Source: Harmonia axyridis | Taxonomy: Eukaryota; Arthropoda; Insecta; Coleoptera; Coccinellidae | Length of the DNA: 64,000 bases | Direction of reading: 5' to 3' | Assembly (NCBI RefSeq): GCF_914767665.1 | Contig: NC_059506.1 | Span: 6,324,001-6,388,000 of the forward strand | Shown: in pieces, positions 29,985-41,900 of the stretch | Position numbering within the stretch: position 1 is the stretch's first letter | How the letters are laid out: each line of letters opens with the position of its first letter | Program-made: the position numbers and the translations under genes | The notes under the pieces: generated by a model | Databases searched by the model: none | What the model was told of the DNA's origin: nothing | What the model saw: the letters and a program-made list of their open reading frames with translations, nothing else

Positions 29985-30770
29985 TCCTGAAAATCTTTCT
30001 TGTAGGTTAATTTTCCTATACAACAGAAAGCTTCTGTGCCAAAGAAAGGAGTTTGTGCTCTTTTTATGACAAGTGCATTGGCCTATTCATTTCTTTCAAT
30101 TCCTAAATGACAGGGAACCTTGTTATTCTTGCCATCTTACCATCTTAAAATCGATGATGCTTTGATTGCAGCCTGACTATCAGAATGTATTGCTATATCA
30201 CATTCTTGATAGTTTTATACTAGGTTCATTTCCACACATCTTTCGATTGCCTGAAAGACACTTGGACAGCGGCCTAACGATAGTGAGCATTTGGTGCCAG
30301 CCATGGATACTTGATGGTATTCTTTTTTAGATCTGGGATTGTGGACTGCCTTTCCCAATCTTCTTAGCATCGTAGTGAAGGTTTTCTCAATGCTAGTTTT
30401 CTTTATTATCTAGTCACTGGGAAGGTCTACTGATGGTATGTAATTAGTCAGAGATGACCAGGCTCTCTGCTGCCAAATTCCCCCATTGCTGTTACCTTAC
30501 CTGTACAGTCCTAGTATGTCCTCATGGGCTAATCTATATATCACAAGATGAAGAGGCGCGAGAATGTAATGATCTCCAATGCCCTAGTTGGGCGCATTTT
30601 CATAGCTCCAGGAAAGATTATTCTCCTTATCTCTACCTTCAATAGCTCCAGTAATAAAAACAAAGGCTAACTTTTATATTCCAACAAGGCCACTCCTCGT
30701 GCTGTTCTGACTTGTTAGTCTATTGCCCCATAAGTTATTATCGGTCTTTGTACACCATAAATTATTTTTT
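29985..30770 (-). pseudogene. LINE remnant: region between polymerase and RNase H, then RNase H
   Basis: On the - strand, broken frames resemble the end of R1/I/Loa-type LINE proteins. A CLLALVGI...ITGAIEG run and APLHLVIYRLA near 30700-30550 parallel the polymerase-RNase H linker. SVFQAIERC, IHSDSQAAIKA and a worn GIERNE*ANAL near 30280-30060 parallel RNase H. Stops and frameshifts interrupt every block, so the copy is old. Confidence 0.6.
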
Positions 30771-30784
30771 ATAAAATATGTATA

Positions 30785-32594
30785 CAGGGTGATTCACCGG
30801 GATGGCCTATTAGACGTTTATGGAAAACTAATCATAATTTTGAGCTAAACATTTGCATATTGGGGTTTGAGACAATGATCTTTCTCCCTAAAACTACTAC
30901 TACTTCTTTATTTCAAAAGGCACACCCAGTATGTTATTGCGTCATTAGATAGCGTTTTTGATGGCAATTTCGGCAATATGCCTTTACCTTGGGTAAAAAT
31001 GCAACGCTTCATGAGTTATTGGGATTCTTATAAAAAAAAAGGTGGCTATGAGGACTCACATTTTTTTTGAATATTTCAGCAGAAAAAGCTTTTTTCGAAC
31101 ATTTTTTTTTCTTTTTCGATTCCGCAAATACGTAGTATTATAAGACTGTTTTCGGCTTGGACCAAAAATGTACATGGTGTTTATAAGAGGATCATGAACT
31201 TGGACAACTCAAATTCATCAAAACTCAATATTTTCAAATTAGAACCTATATTTTTTATTATTTCAGTCGATTCTACGTACAAAAATAGTGAGTGTTACTT
31301 AAGCAAACCCTATCCCTAAAATTAATACTTCAAGAGTTATCGGGGAAGAACTTCAAATGAGGAAAAACCGCTATTTATAACTATAATAATGATAAACTTT
31401 ATTTAGCACTCGGCTATTGAAAACAATACAAATGTAATCCACTAACTTAATTAAATTCTTCATAAATATAACTCATTAAACATTTTTTGAATTCTCTATA
31501 ATTATTACAATATTTGATCTTTTCAGGTAGTTTATTGAAGATAACTAATCCCCTGCTAAATGTGGATTTATTCATTAATGTAGTATTAACTTTTTCTATG
31601 TAAAAATCAACTGTGGTAATAACTGGGACCGTATTCTCGACAAGTGATCTTTCAAAACGTATATGTTCATTCAGTGTAATTAGTACTGAAAGAACGTATA
31701 CGTTTTGAAAGATCACTTGTCGAGAATACGGTCCCTGTCTGTTACTTCCAGAAAACACAGAAAGAAACTAAAATTCGATGTTTGGATAACAAAATTTTAC
31801 ATTTAATGAATTTTAATTAATTTTTTGTTGGGATTGTTGAGAAATCCATAAACCAATACAATTTTCAATTACGGATAATTCATTAAAATTCTTGATATGT
31901 CAAATTTAGTTATAAAAACATCGAATTTTAGTTTCTTTCTGTGTTTTTCGGAAATCGCAGACTACTCCACACAGTTATAACGGTTTTTCCTCATTTAAAG
32001 TTCTTCCTCGATACTCTTAAAGTATTCATTTTAGGTATAGGGTTTGCTTAAGTAACCCTCACTATTTTTGGACGTAGTATCGACTGAAATAATAAAAAAT
32101 ATAGGTTCTAATTTGAAAATCTTGAGTTTTGATGAATTTGAGTTGTCTAAGTTCATGATCCTCTTATAAACACCCTGTACATCTTTGGCCCAAACCGCAA
32201 ACAGTCTTATAATACTACGTATTTGAAAAAAAAAAGAAAAAAATTTTTTTGGAAAAAGCTCTTTCTGCGGTAATATTAAACAACATGTGAGTCCTCATCG
32301 CCACCATTTTTCTCATAAGAATCCCAATAACTCATGAACCATTGGGTTTTTCCTAAGGTATGGCATATTGCCGAAATTGCTATCAAGCTATCTAATGATG
32401 TAATAATATACTGGGTATGCCGTTTGAAATAAGGAAGTAGAAGTCTGTTTCCGGTATAACCGGAAGTTGTAGAAATCTGAAAATATATTAGGGAGAAAGA
32501 TCATTGTCTCAAACCCCGATATGCAAATTTTCAGCTCAAAATTATGATTAGTTTTCCATAAACGTCTAATAGGCCATCTTGGTGAATCACCCTG
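30785..32594. repeat. palindromic repeat family A, copy 4, with LINE insert
   Basis: The ends are cagggtgattcaccggg and its inverse ggtgaatcaccctg, next to TA at 30783-30784 and 32595-32596. Arms share the family A landmarks with copies 2 and 3. The interior is larger because of a LINE fragment (31384-31735) and an AT-rich centre (about 31765-31905) that is also seen in copy 5. Confidence 0.85.
31384..31735 (-). mobile_element. LINE 3' fragment with inverted 5' end
   Basis: On the - strand the coding remnant includes TFSRGLVIFNKLPEKIKY and NYREFKKCLMSYIYEEF, the conserved C-terminal tail of many insect LINE proteins, followed by a 3' end with aataaag and (att)n. The 5' end (about 31698-31733) is an inverted repeat of 31629-31665 (acaagtgatctttcaaaacg), as expected from twin priming. 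It interrupts family A copy 4 and removed about a dozen bases of it (atgtgggaata in copy 2). Confidence 0.7.
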
Positions 32595-32596
32595 TA

Positions 32597-32960
32597 TTAC
32601 ACCCTGATAGTGAATAACAGTATATGTAACCACAACTCTGTAACCGAAGGAGGTTTGCTAGAGCAATGTGTCGGTAGACTGAGATGTAATTGCACATGCT
32701 GTTGCAATTCCTGAGACAACACATTTTTTTATTTTATGATTTTTCTTCTCAATGATTTGGGATATTTGATGAGATAGGAGGAAATATGAAAAGTAAAGTG
32801 TGAAATATCCAATTATTGTTCCGAGTTTACGGAGGGTAGTGGAGACCTCATGATCACTTTTGGGATGGAAAAATTCTTCGATTTCAAAATTTTCACTTAC
32901 AAAATGCAATTCAGACCGCCCTAAACAACTATGGTTTCGTGTCTGCATTCTTTATTTGTA
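32597..32960. other. spacer without recognised content
   Basis: This lies between family A copy 4 and the B/C double palindrome. No coding homology or shared repeat was recognised. The 96-residue - frame at 32658-32948 has no recognisable domain. Confidence 0.35.
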
Positions 32961-35655
32961 CAGTGCATCCCATTTTGGGTGAGACAGCCAGGTTTCTCGC
33001 TTGTTATTTAAGATAGAGCCTTGCGGTTTTCACGTTCCTGTCCTACTTTTTCGTGAAACTCAAGTTGGTCTAATCAGATTCTGCATTACTTTTTCCGTTC
33101 AAAAGATACAGGGTGAATTTGGAAATTGATACTTTTCGGATCCCTCCTTTATCTCCGAAATTATTAGAAATAATGCTGAGGTAGAAACTACGTCTGAATC
33201 AGAATTCTGCGTAGAATCCAGTGGCGTACTCAATATTTTTTTTCGAGGTATGGTTTTGAAGATTCAACACAAACCTATATTTTTTTTAATGGAACACCCT
33301 ATATATCATTACTTTGTTGAATTCGTTATTTTTTTCCCTTCAAAATGATATATGATACTATGTAGGTAGGATGTTTAGAAATGTTAAAAAAACACTAAAA
33401 CGTCAAATAATGATGATTTTTTGTAAATGGGCCATGAATTTTCTATTTTTCAATAAGAGGATTATTACTTTCGATTTTTAAAAGTAGTAGGTCATTGATG
33501 ACACAAACATCCTTGTTTATTATGGCTACTATGCATTTGGGAGCATTGTTTTATCAAGTAGGCATTGGAGGGAAAAAACCAATCCGATCTAGCTGTCATC
33601 GCTATAAATTATTGTTATCATTATTGATTCTTCTTTTCTATGGGAAATCCATTGCCCATTAACAAAAAATCATCATTATTTGATGTTTTAGTGTTTTTTT
33701 AACATTTCTGAACATCCTACCTACATAGTGTCATATATCATTTTGAAGGGAAAAAAATAACGAATTCAACGAAGTAATGGTGGTGTTCCATTAAAAAAAA
33801 CATAAGTTTGTGTTGAATCTTCAAAACCATACCCCGAAAAAAAATATTGAGTACGCCACTGGATTCTACGCAGAATTCTGATTCAGACGTAGTTTTTACC
33901 TCAGCATTATTTCTAATAACTTCGGAGATAAAGAAGGGGTCCGATAAGTATCAATTTCCAAAATCACCCTGTATCTTTTGAACGGAAACAGTTATGCACA
34001 ATCTGATTAGACCAACTAGAGTTTCACGAAAAAGTAGGACAGGAACGTGAAAACCGCAAGGCTCTATCTTAAATAACAAGCGAGAAACCTGGCTGTCTCA
34101 CCCAAAATGGGAGGCAAATAAGCGAGGTAAGCGGCTATATCTCAGGAACCACTCATCGTAGAGACTTGCGGTAAAAAATTTTACCACTAAAGTAAACAAA
34201 AGAAAACACTGGAAATTATTTTGAAGTTCATACCTCCACCGCTAGGGGGCGTAATAGCTATCGTCGAGTAGAAAAATGCATTCTACTCGAAAAATTTTCA
34301 TATTAAGTTGGAAAAAAAATATCATCACTGTAAACCTTGGAAAATTCTCTATCTGTTCGAATTGCCACTTTCGATTTTGTGACATCAAATAAGGGTGGGG
34401 GAAAGATAGAAATCTGACTGATTGAAATGTCTGTAACTTCAGTTTGGCTCAACATTTTTGAGCAAATTAGATCTTATTTGAGAGACAACATCTTGTTGAT
34501 TAAGGAAAAAATATACTCATGATGAATTTGATTCAGCTGCTTCCGATAGGGAGCGCTGAGTCAGAAGTTCATTGTTTTGTTCATTTTTCTCTGAAATTTC
34601 AAATGTAATGATAGGCTTTTCTTAACAGAAACAAAAATTTCATTGAATTTGCATGAAAAAACCTCAAGGTCGCAAAGCGATAATTTCAGGCGTTCTGAAG
34701 TTATGGCCGGAAGAAGATATTCTTCAACTGATGCACTGCGAAAAACCAAATTGAGTCTTCAAGTTCTTGTCAGAAACAGAAATCCCATCAAATTTGTATG
34801 AAAAAACCAAAAGGTCGCAAAGCGATAGCTTCAGGGGTTCTCTAGTTATGGACGAAAAAAGATATTCTTCAACTGATGCACTGAAAAACTAAATTGTGTC
34901 TTCTTTCGGCCATAACTCCAGAACGCCTGAAGCTATCGCTTTGCGACCTTTTGGTTTTTTCATACAAATTTGATGGGATTTCTGTTTCTGTTAGAACTTG
35001 AAGACTCAATTTGGTTTTTCGCAGTGCATCAGTTGAAGAATATCTTCTTCCGGCCATAACTTCAGAACGCCTGATTTTATCGCTTTTGCGACCTTCAGGT
35101 TTTTTCATGCAAATTCAATGAAATTTTTGTTTCTGTTGAGAAAATCCTATCATTACATTTGAAATTTCAGAGAAAAATGAACAAAACAATGAACTTCTGA
35201 CTTAGCGCTCCCTATCGGAAGCAGCTGAATCAAATTCATCATGAGTATATTTTTTCCCTAATCAACAAGATGCTGTCTCTGAAATAAGATCTGATTTGCT
35301 CAAAAATGTTGAGCCAAACTGAAGTTACAGACATTTCAATCAGTCAGATTTCTATCTTTCCCCCACCCTTATTTGATGTCGCAAAATCGAAAGTGACAAT
35401 TCAAACAGATAGAGAATTTTCCAAGGTTTACAGTGATGATATTTTTTTTCCAACTTAATATGAAAATTTTTTGAGTAAAATGCATTTTTCTACTCGACGA
35501 TAGCTATTACGCCCCCTAGCGGTGGAGGTATAAACTTCAAAACAATTTCCAGTGTTTTCTTTTGTTTACTTTAGTGGTAAAATTTTTTACAGCAAGTCTC
35601 TACGATGAGTGGATCCTGAGATATAGCCGCTTACCTCGCTTATTTGCCCACCCTG
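32961..35655. repeat. double palindrome B+C sharing one pair of TA-flanked ends
   Basis: Palindrome B (32961-34111) starts cagtgcatcccattttggg and ends cccaaaatggg. It contains on its dyad a smaller palindrome (33111-33974, cagggtgaatttgg ... ccaaaatcaccctg), which itself contains inner ends ggaacaccc and ggtggtgttcc. Palindrome C (34112-35655) starts ggcaaataagcgaggtaagc and ends with its inverse plus ccaccctg. Each arm of C carries two tandem variants of a gcgataatttcaggcgttctg-type unit. TA lies at 32959-32960 and 35656-35657. At the B/C junction both elements lack their outer bases. All short frames inside are palindrome by-products. Confidence 0.85.
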
Positions 35656-35942
35656 TACAGTTCTTATAGGATTTTAACTAAATTTGGATCACACAGTAAT
35701 TGGTTTCATGAAAATTTCTTTTTTGGTTTTCAAATGCTGATCTGAAATACATGAAAAACATTATTAAGAATCCTCAGTTCTTTAATTATTCTACAGAACA
35801 TACATTTCTTTCCTTGAATTATTCAGATGAATAGTTGTAATCATTTGATGAAACAAAAATTCAATATAATCATTTATTCATATTGAAAAACGTACAAAAG
35901 TATAAATATTACACAGAATATTGACAGATTTTTACATTGAAA

Positions 35943-38900
35943 TTATACTACTTCAGCTTCATATAAAATTGCTCTTGACAAATTTCTTGCTGTTGCCAAT
36001 CTTAATATATTTAATTTGCTTTTTACTTTCTCATCCATTTCATATCCTTCCAAAAGATTTATGATCATATAAGTATCATTACTTGAGAAAATTATGTCTT
36101 CACTTTCCAACAATGGTATCGCTTCTAATAGTAAAATATACCAGAAACTGAAATTGGAAAATAGTTGTGAGGTTAACATAAACATTCAGCTAAAATACTC
36201 ACTATTTGGGTATTATCTTTGATTCTAATAATTTGATGAGCAAACTGCCTGCTTCTTTAAATTGCCTTTCTTGGTATAGTTTATGGAATTCATAGTATTT
36301 GCCTGAAATTGAATTACTTCATTATAATGAATTTCTGCAGAGGCATTCAGATATTTGAGTTTGTGAACTTGTTGAGCCCTTATTGCACTTAGAGATGAGC
36401 GATATTTCACGAACTGTGATTTAATCACTGATATCAGAATGTCACAGGTAGTCACGGTTCCGAAAAACGAATACAGAGCGTGACGGGATCATTATTCGAA
36501 CATTTCACAGATCTTTTCAGGGCATATCATCGTCCGTTGCAATCATTCGTAAATTATGAAGGCAGCCTGATGTGTTTATTGCTTCGGAACCTTTTTATTA
36601 ACATAATTGTATATTTTTATGACAATCCCAGCACCCGTAGGCAACTTCGCCTGCTTTAGGAAGTATTTTTGTAGGACTAGTTAAACAATGAATACAAACA
36701 AAAAAATAACTACTGAATTACTGCATAATTGGTGGTGGCAATAAAATTCTAATTTTATGCTTATCTTTGAAAAACCACCCCAAAGAAATTCTTTCTATAT
36801 TGAAGTTGCCGACCGAAGCAATAAATGGTACTGTATTATAAAAAATAAACAAAAACACGTCAGAGACATAATAATAATAGGCGAAAGAATAATAACAGGC
36901 GAAAGACCAGCAATCTTTGGGCTTTGCTACTCATAATTTATGCAAGTTGAAATTATCTTTCAAAACCACCTCTTCAAATTTGAGGAAACATTTGAAAAAT
37001 CATATCCTTCTGTTACGTTCCTAGCTAAAGCTGAAATAAGGAAAAGAGTTGAAAATGTAAGAAGAATGGATGTTTTCATAATAATTTTGCTTTGCTTTGA
37101 AGTATAATAGTGACCGATTCGAGTTGCAAAGATAAATGAACTAAGGTTTGGGTGATTCATAGAAATATTAATAACAAGCAACCTAAACAGTGATCACGTC
37201 ACGATTTAATTTCACTGATATCATAAAGTAACGTTCACGTTTAACAACGTGATCTAGAAATCACGGTATCGCTCATCTCTAATTGCACTAGGCCCTTTTT
37301 GTGCCTATTTCTTAGCCTGACGGTTTATGCTTGATCTGAACATGCTTTCAAGCATATTTTTGACCTTTCCTTCTGAAATGTCAAAATGCAGGTGACAATC
37401 CAAAATAGCAAAAAACAGCATTACCTAAGCATTGTAGACTGTTATAGGTAATCCTTTTTGTAGATTTACTCACTTGCAAAATATTAGAAATTCTATTAAT
37501 AAAGTAAATATAATATAAATCTTTTTTTCTTCTTATCAGTACAACCGAGGTAGTCAAATAATATAAATCTTATTTCTCAAATATTTATGATAAAAACATA
37601 AACTCAAACATAGCCTTGAAATTATTTTCAAAGTTTGCAGCTTGCAGATATAGACTTAAAAATAGAAGTTAAATTGTCATAAAAGAGCCTACTGTAATAC
37701 AGGGCTTATGCAGTTGGTAAGCTTTGTAATTTTCTGTAACCTAAGGTGAAATCGTGGAACGATAAAATAAGAGAATCTCTACCTTGACTAATTTGATTGA
37801 GAAAAACTACTGAATAAATATTTTAACAGTATATTTGAAATTATCATACACTTACCTAAAAATATGAGCCTGTCACTAGCTAACATGCTAGGTCCTAAGT
37901 TGAAAAGAAGATCTGTATTTCTCAATTTACCATGCTCTGCATATTCTCTGAGGAATTTGTCAGCTAACAGAGAAACAAAGGTGCTATCTTGTGATTTCAA
38001 GGCCCATGTTAGGGCAGTACCTAAACGACCCCTCTTAACATTTTTCATACCTTGCGCCTTGCACAAAAATTGAACTGTAAAATATATTGCACTTGAATAT
38101 TGGCTGTTGAACTAACCTTGAAAATATTATTATTATTTTCTAAGATTGTTACAGTAATGGCCATGTGCACCGCAGAATGTAAACCAAGATTATTTTTCAA
38201 CTTGAGTTAAATCTTTCATTTCTCTTGCGGCGCACATCAAATTTACTACTACCAGATTGAACTTATCTCTCAAAATAGACGGATTATTTGCGCCGCTTAA
38301 AATATAACTATACTGAAAATTTGGTTGTTGGGTTGGGGTTTGTGACAATGAACTTTCCCCCTTAAATATTTTCAGATCTCTAAAATTTCCGGTTATACCG
38401 GAAACAGACTACTATGTCCTTATTTCAAATGGCACACCCAGTATATTATTGCATCATTAGATAGCTTTTTTGATGACAATTTCAGCTAAAAAAAAAGACG
38501 ATTCTACATACAAAAATAGTGGAGGTTACTTAAGCCAACCCTATACCTAAAATGAATACTTTAAGATTTATCAAGGAAGAACTTTCAATAAGGAAAAACT
38601 GCAATTTCTAACCGTGTGAGACTTCCGGAAAACACAACTAAACTAAATTTTACATATCAAGAATTGTAAAGATTGTTTTTTACAATTTACAACTAAAAAT
38701 TAGTCATAATTCATGAAATGTAAAATTTAGTTATCCAAACATCGAATTTTAGATTGGGCTGTTTCCATCATCTGTGCGGTTGGTTGTTTCCGACGTTTCG
38801 GAAGCTTTCGCCTGCCGTCTTCAGGGTGTTGGTCCTGAGAAGGACCGATTGTTTGGTTCTGAGAAGAACTGTTTGCCAAACTTGGTCTGTCTAGACTTGT

Positions 38901-41900
38901 ATGCACCATACTTATTTCGAGTTCGTATGAGAGTACCGCCTTTTGAACTTAAGTCGTATCGGTTACAATCCCCGGAAAAAAGTATGATGCGTACAAGTCC
39001 AGATAGACCAATTTTGGCAAACAGTACTTCCCAAAATCATCAATATCAAGACAATAATCGAATTTTAGTTTTTTTCTATGTTTTCCGGAAGTCACAGAGT
39101 ACTCCAAACAGTAAGGAATTGCAGTTTTTCCTCATTTAAAGTTCTTTCCTCGATAACTCTTGAACTCATTTTAGGTATATGGCTAGGTGTGCCATTTGTA
39201 ATAAGGATGTAGTAGTCCGGTTTCCGGTATAACCGGAAGTTGTAGAGTTCAGAAAATATTTTAGGGAGAAAGATCATTGTCCCAAACCCCAAAATGTAAA
39301 GTTTCAGCACAACATTATGATTAGTTTTCCATAAACGTCTAATAGGTCATCGCAATGAATCATCCTGTATTAGTGTTCTGTCAGTTCTATGTATATGTAT
39401 AAGAATAAGATTGTGCGATGAGTAAATACTGAAAAAATGGTTGAATTTGTCCAACCAATTTGAAATTCTACAATTTTTTTTTTAATTCTCAGTCATTTCC
39501 ATTTTCAATTTAAAAGCAACCACCTAAAATTGTCACAGGTTATGTTATGGTTGTCACAGTAGAAAGATATATACCATACCATAATCTTAGTTCCGACAGG
39601 AACACTAACAAGCACGCACAAATCCCTAGAACTGTATACAGGGTGGCCACTTTTTCAATGGGATTGTATTGGTAACTTTTAAACCATGAGAGTTAGAAGG
39701 TCGGTCAAATGGAGAAAAAGTTGCATGCATAGAAGCATTGTCAAGCAGTTCAAACAAATCTAGATTATCAGGGCCGGTTATCGAGATATCATAAGAAAAG
39801 TAAATTCTGTCATTTTGATTTTTCTTTTTTTCCCCACTTTATTTCAAATATTATCAAATAATGTTACTGGAAATTTTTTTTTGACAGTAAAATATCCTCA
39901 ATTTTATGTAATCAGATTTCGTATCCAACGTTTCGTACTCTCTAGACTACCCTCAACCTCATTTTTTTTAATACGGACCTGCATATTTTATGACACTTTT
40001 CAAAATGACTTTTAACGCTAAATTCAACGATATATCATACAATATCATTCAAAGTTGATTTTCAGGTGATTTTGACTCTTATCCAAATTTCTTTGGGTCG
40101 GATCTGTATTACATTTAGGTACCTTTAGTTTAATTAACAACATGAAATACATTTTGATGAGAAAATCAACTTACTCATCTTGAACTAAACATATCAGAAT
40201 CAAATCAAGAATGATTTGATTCTGATATGTTCCATTTAGTTCAAGATAAGTAACTTGATTTTCTCATCGAAACTTGTTTCTACAAGTAATAATTATTTAC
40301 ATATTTCAATGCATAATAATTGAACGAATTATCATTTAATGAAAGAAAAATCGAATGATTATTCGAAAGTAAATGAAAATGAATGAAGTAAGTGTTCGAA
40401 ATGTCCACCATGGGTCAAAATCACCTGAAAATCAACTTTGAATGACATTTTATGATATATCGTTGAATTCAGCGTTAAAAGTTATTTCGAAAAGTGTCAT
40501 AAAATATACAGGTCCGTATTGAAAAAAATGAGGTTAAGGCAGAGAGAGCAGGAAACGTTGGATAGGAAATCTGATTACGTCAAATTGAGAACAATTTACT
40601 GTCAAATAAAAAATACCTATAACTTTTTTGATAATATTTGAAATAAAGTGGGAAAAAAGAAAAATCAAAATGACATGATTTACTTTTCTTATGATATCTC
40701 AAAAACCGGCCCTGATAATCTCGATTTGTTTAAACTGTTTGACAATGCTTCTATGAATGCAACTTTTTCTGCATTTGACCGACCTTCTAATTCTTATGGT
40801 TCAAAAGTTACCAATACAATCCCATTGAAAAAGTGGCCACTCTGTATACAGTGTTATCGGTTATATTCGGGCATTTACTAGTCTTCCATTTGGAATGCTC
40901 AGTACACACAAAATAAATTTAATTCCAGAATAATAATAATAATAATAACTGATTTTTATTGATAACTAGTTATCAAAGGGCAATCGACCGAGGTCCTTCA
41001 ACCCAAAATAATATTTTTTAACCTGGTATTAGTAGGCAAGTCGGTGCACACCGCTGTAATTAATTTTTATGATTAATTCTATTAATAACGGTGATATTAA
41101 CCTGTATGTGTTAAACCCCTTTTTTGAGCTTCTCTAATTATTTTTTGGCATTTCAACTCGTTCTCAAGAGGCAGTCTAGGCAACAAAAGTTCGATTGCGT
41201 TCAATCCGTCTTTGGAGCAATGATCTAAATAGCTGAGTCCTACTTGCCACAAAGACTTATGACCCATCAACATTGTGCCATAATCAAGAACAAAGGATTC
41301 TTGAACTGCTTTTCCAGAACTGAAAAATAAATTATATTTGGTTACATTGAAAGTTCTATACCTAGAAAGAATTTCATGAACTTTATTTTTTGGCAACAAA
41401 ATTACCATATTAATAGAAAATTACTATAATATATTCATTTTCTATTTTCTCAAATATTATGTGAGGCTTGCTATGACAACAATGTCAACAGATTATGATT
41501 ACTTCCTTCGAATTTAGAGCCCAGTTAGGCTTAAATAATTGGATTTAAATAATTGTACACGTGTACACAATAACTCTCGAACGTAATACGCTATATTTGA
41601 AATTATCAGGGTTTTCAGGAAGGTCAGGGTTCGTATATCTCCTTTAAATTCGTAATGAATGAAATCCACCCGGGTTATGAAGTGTTTTTCAATAAGAGGT
41701 TTTATTTTGATATTGAAAAAAAAAGTGTTAATTTCAAGAGAAATCAACAATAATAATAATATTTATTTATTTTGAATAAGATTCACCAAGATGACAATCT
41801 GAAATGAAATAGTGTCCTACAATCAAACCTAATCAAATAAATTTAGCAATGAAAAATCTCCTAATTCATGCGGTTCAAGGCAGATGCTTCACGATGACCC

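Noticed and set aside
34561..35108. Two basic open frames with similar peptides
   Set aside because: They are mirror and tandem readings of palindrome C arms, with no start context or splice sites, so they are structural by-products.
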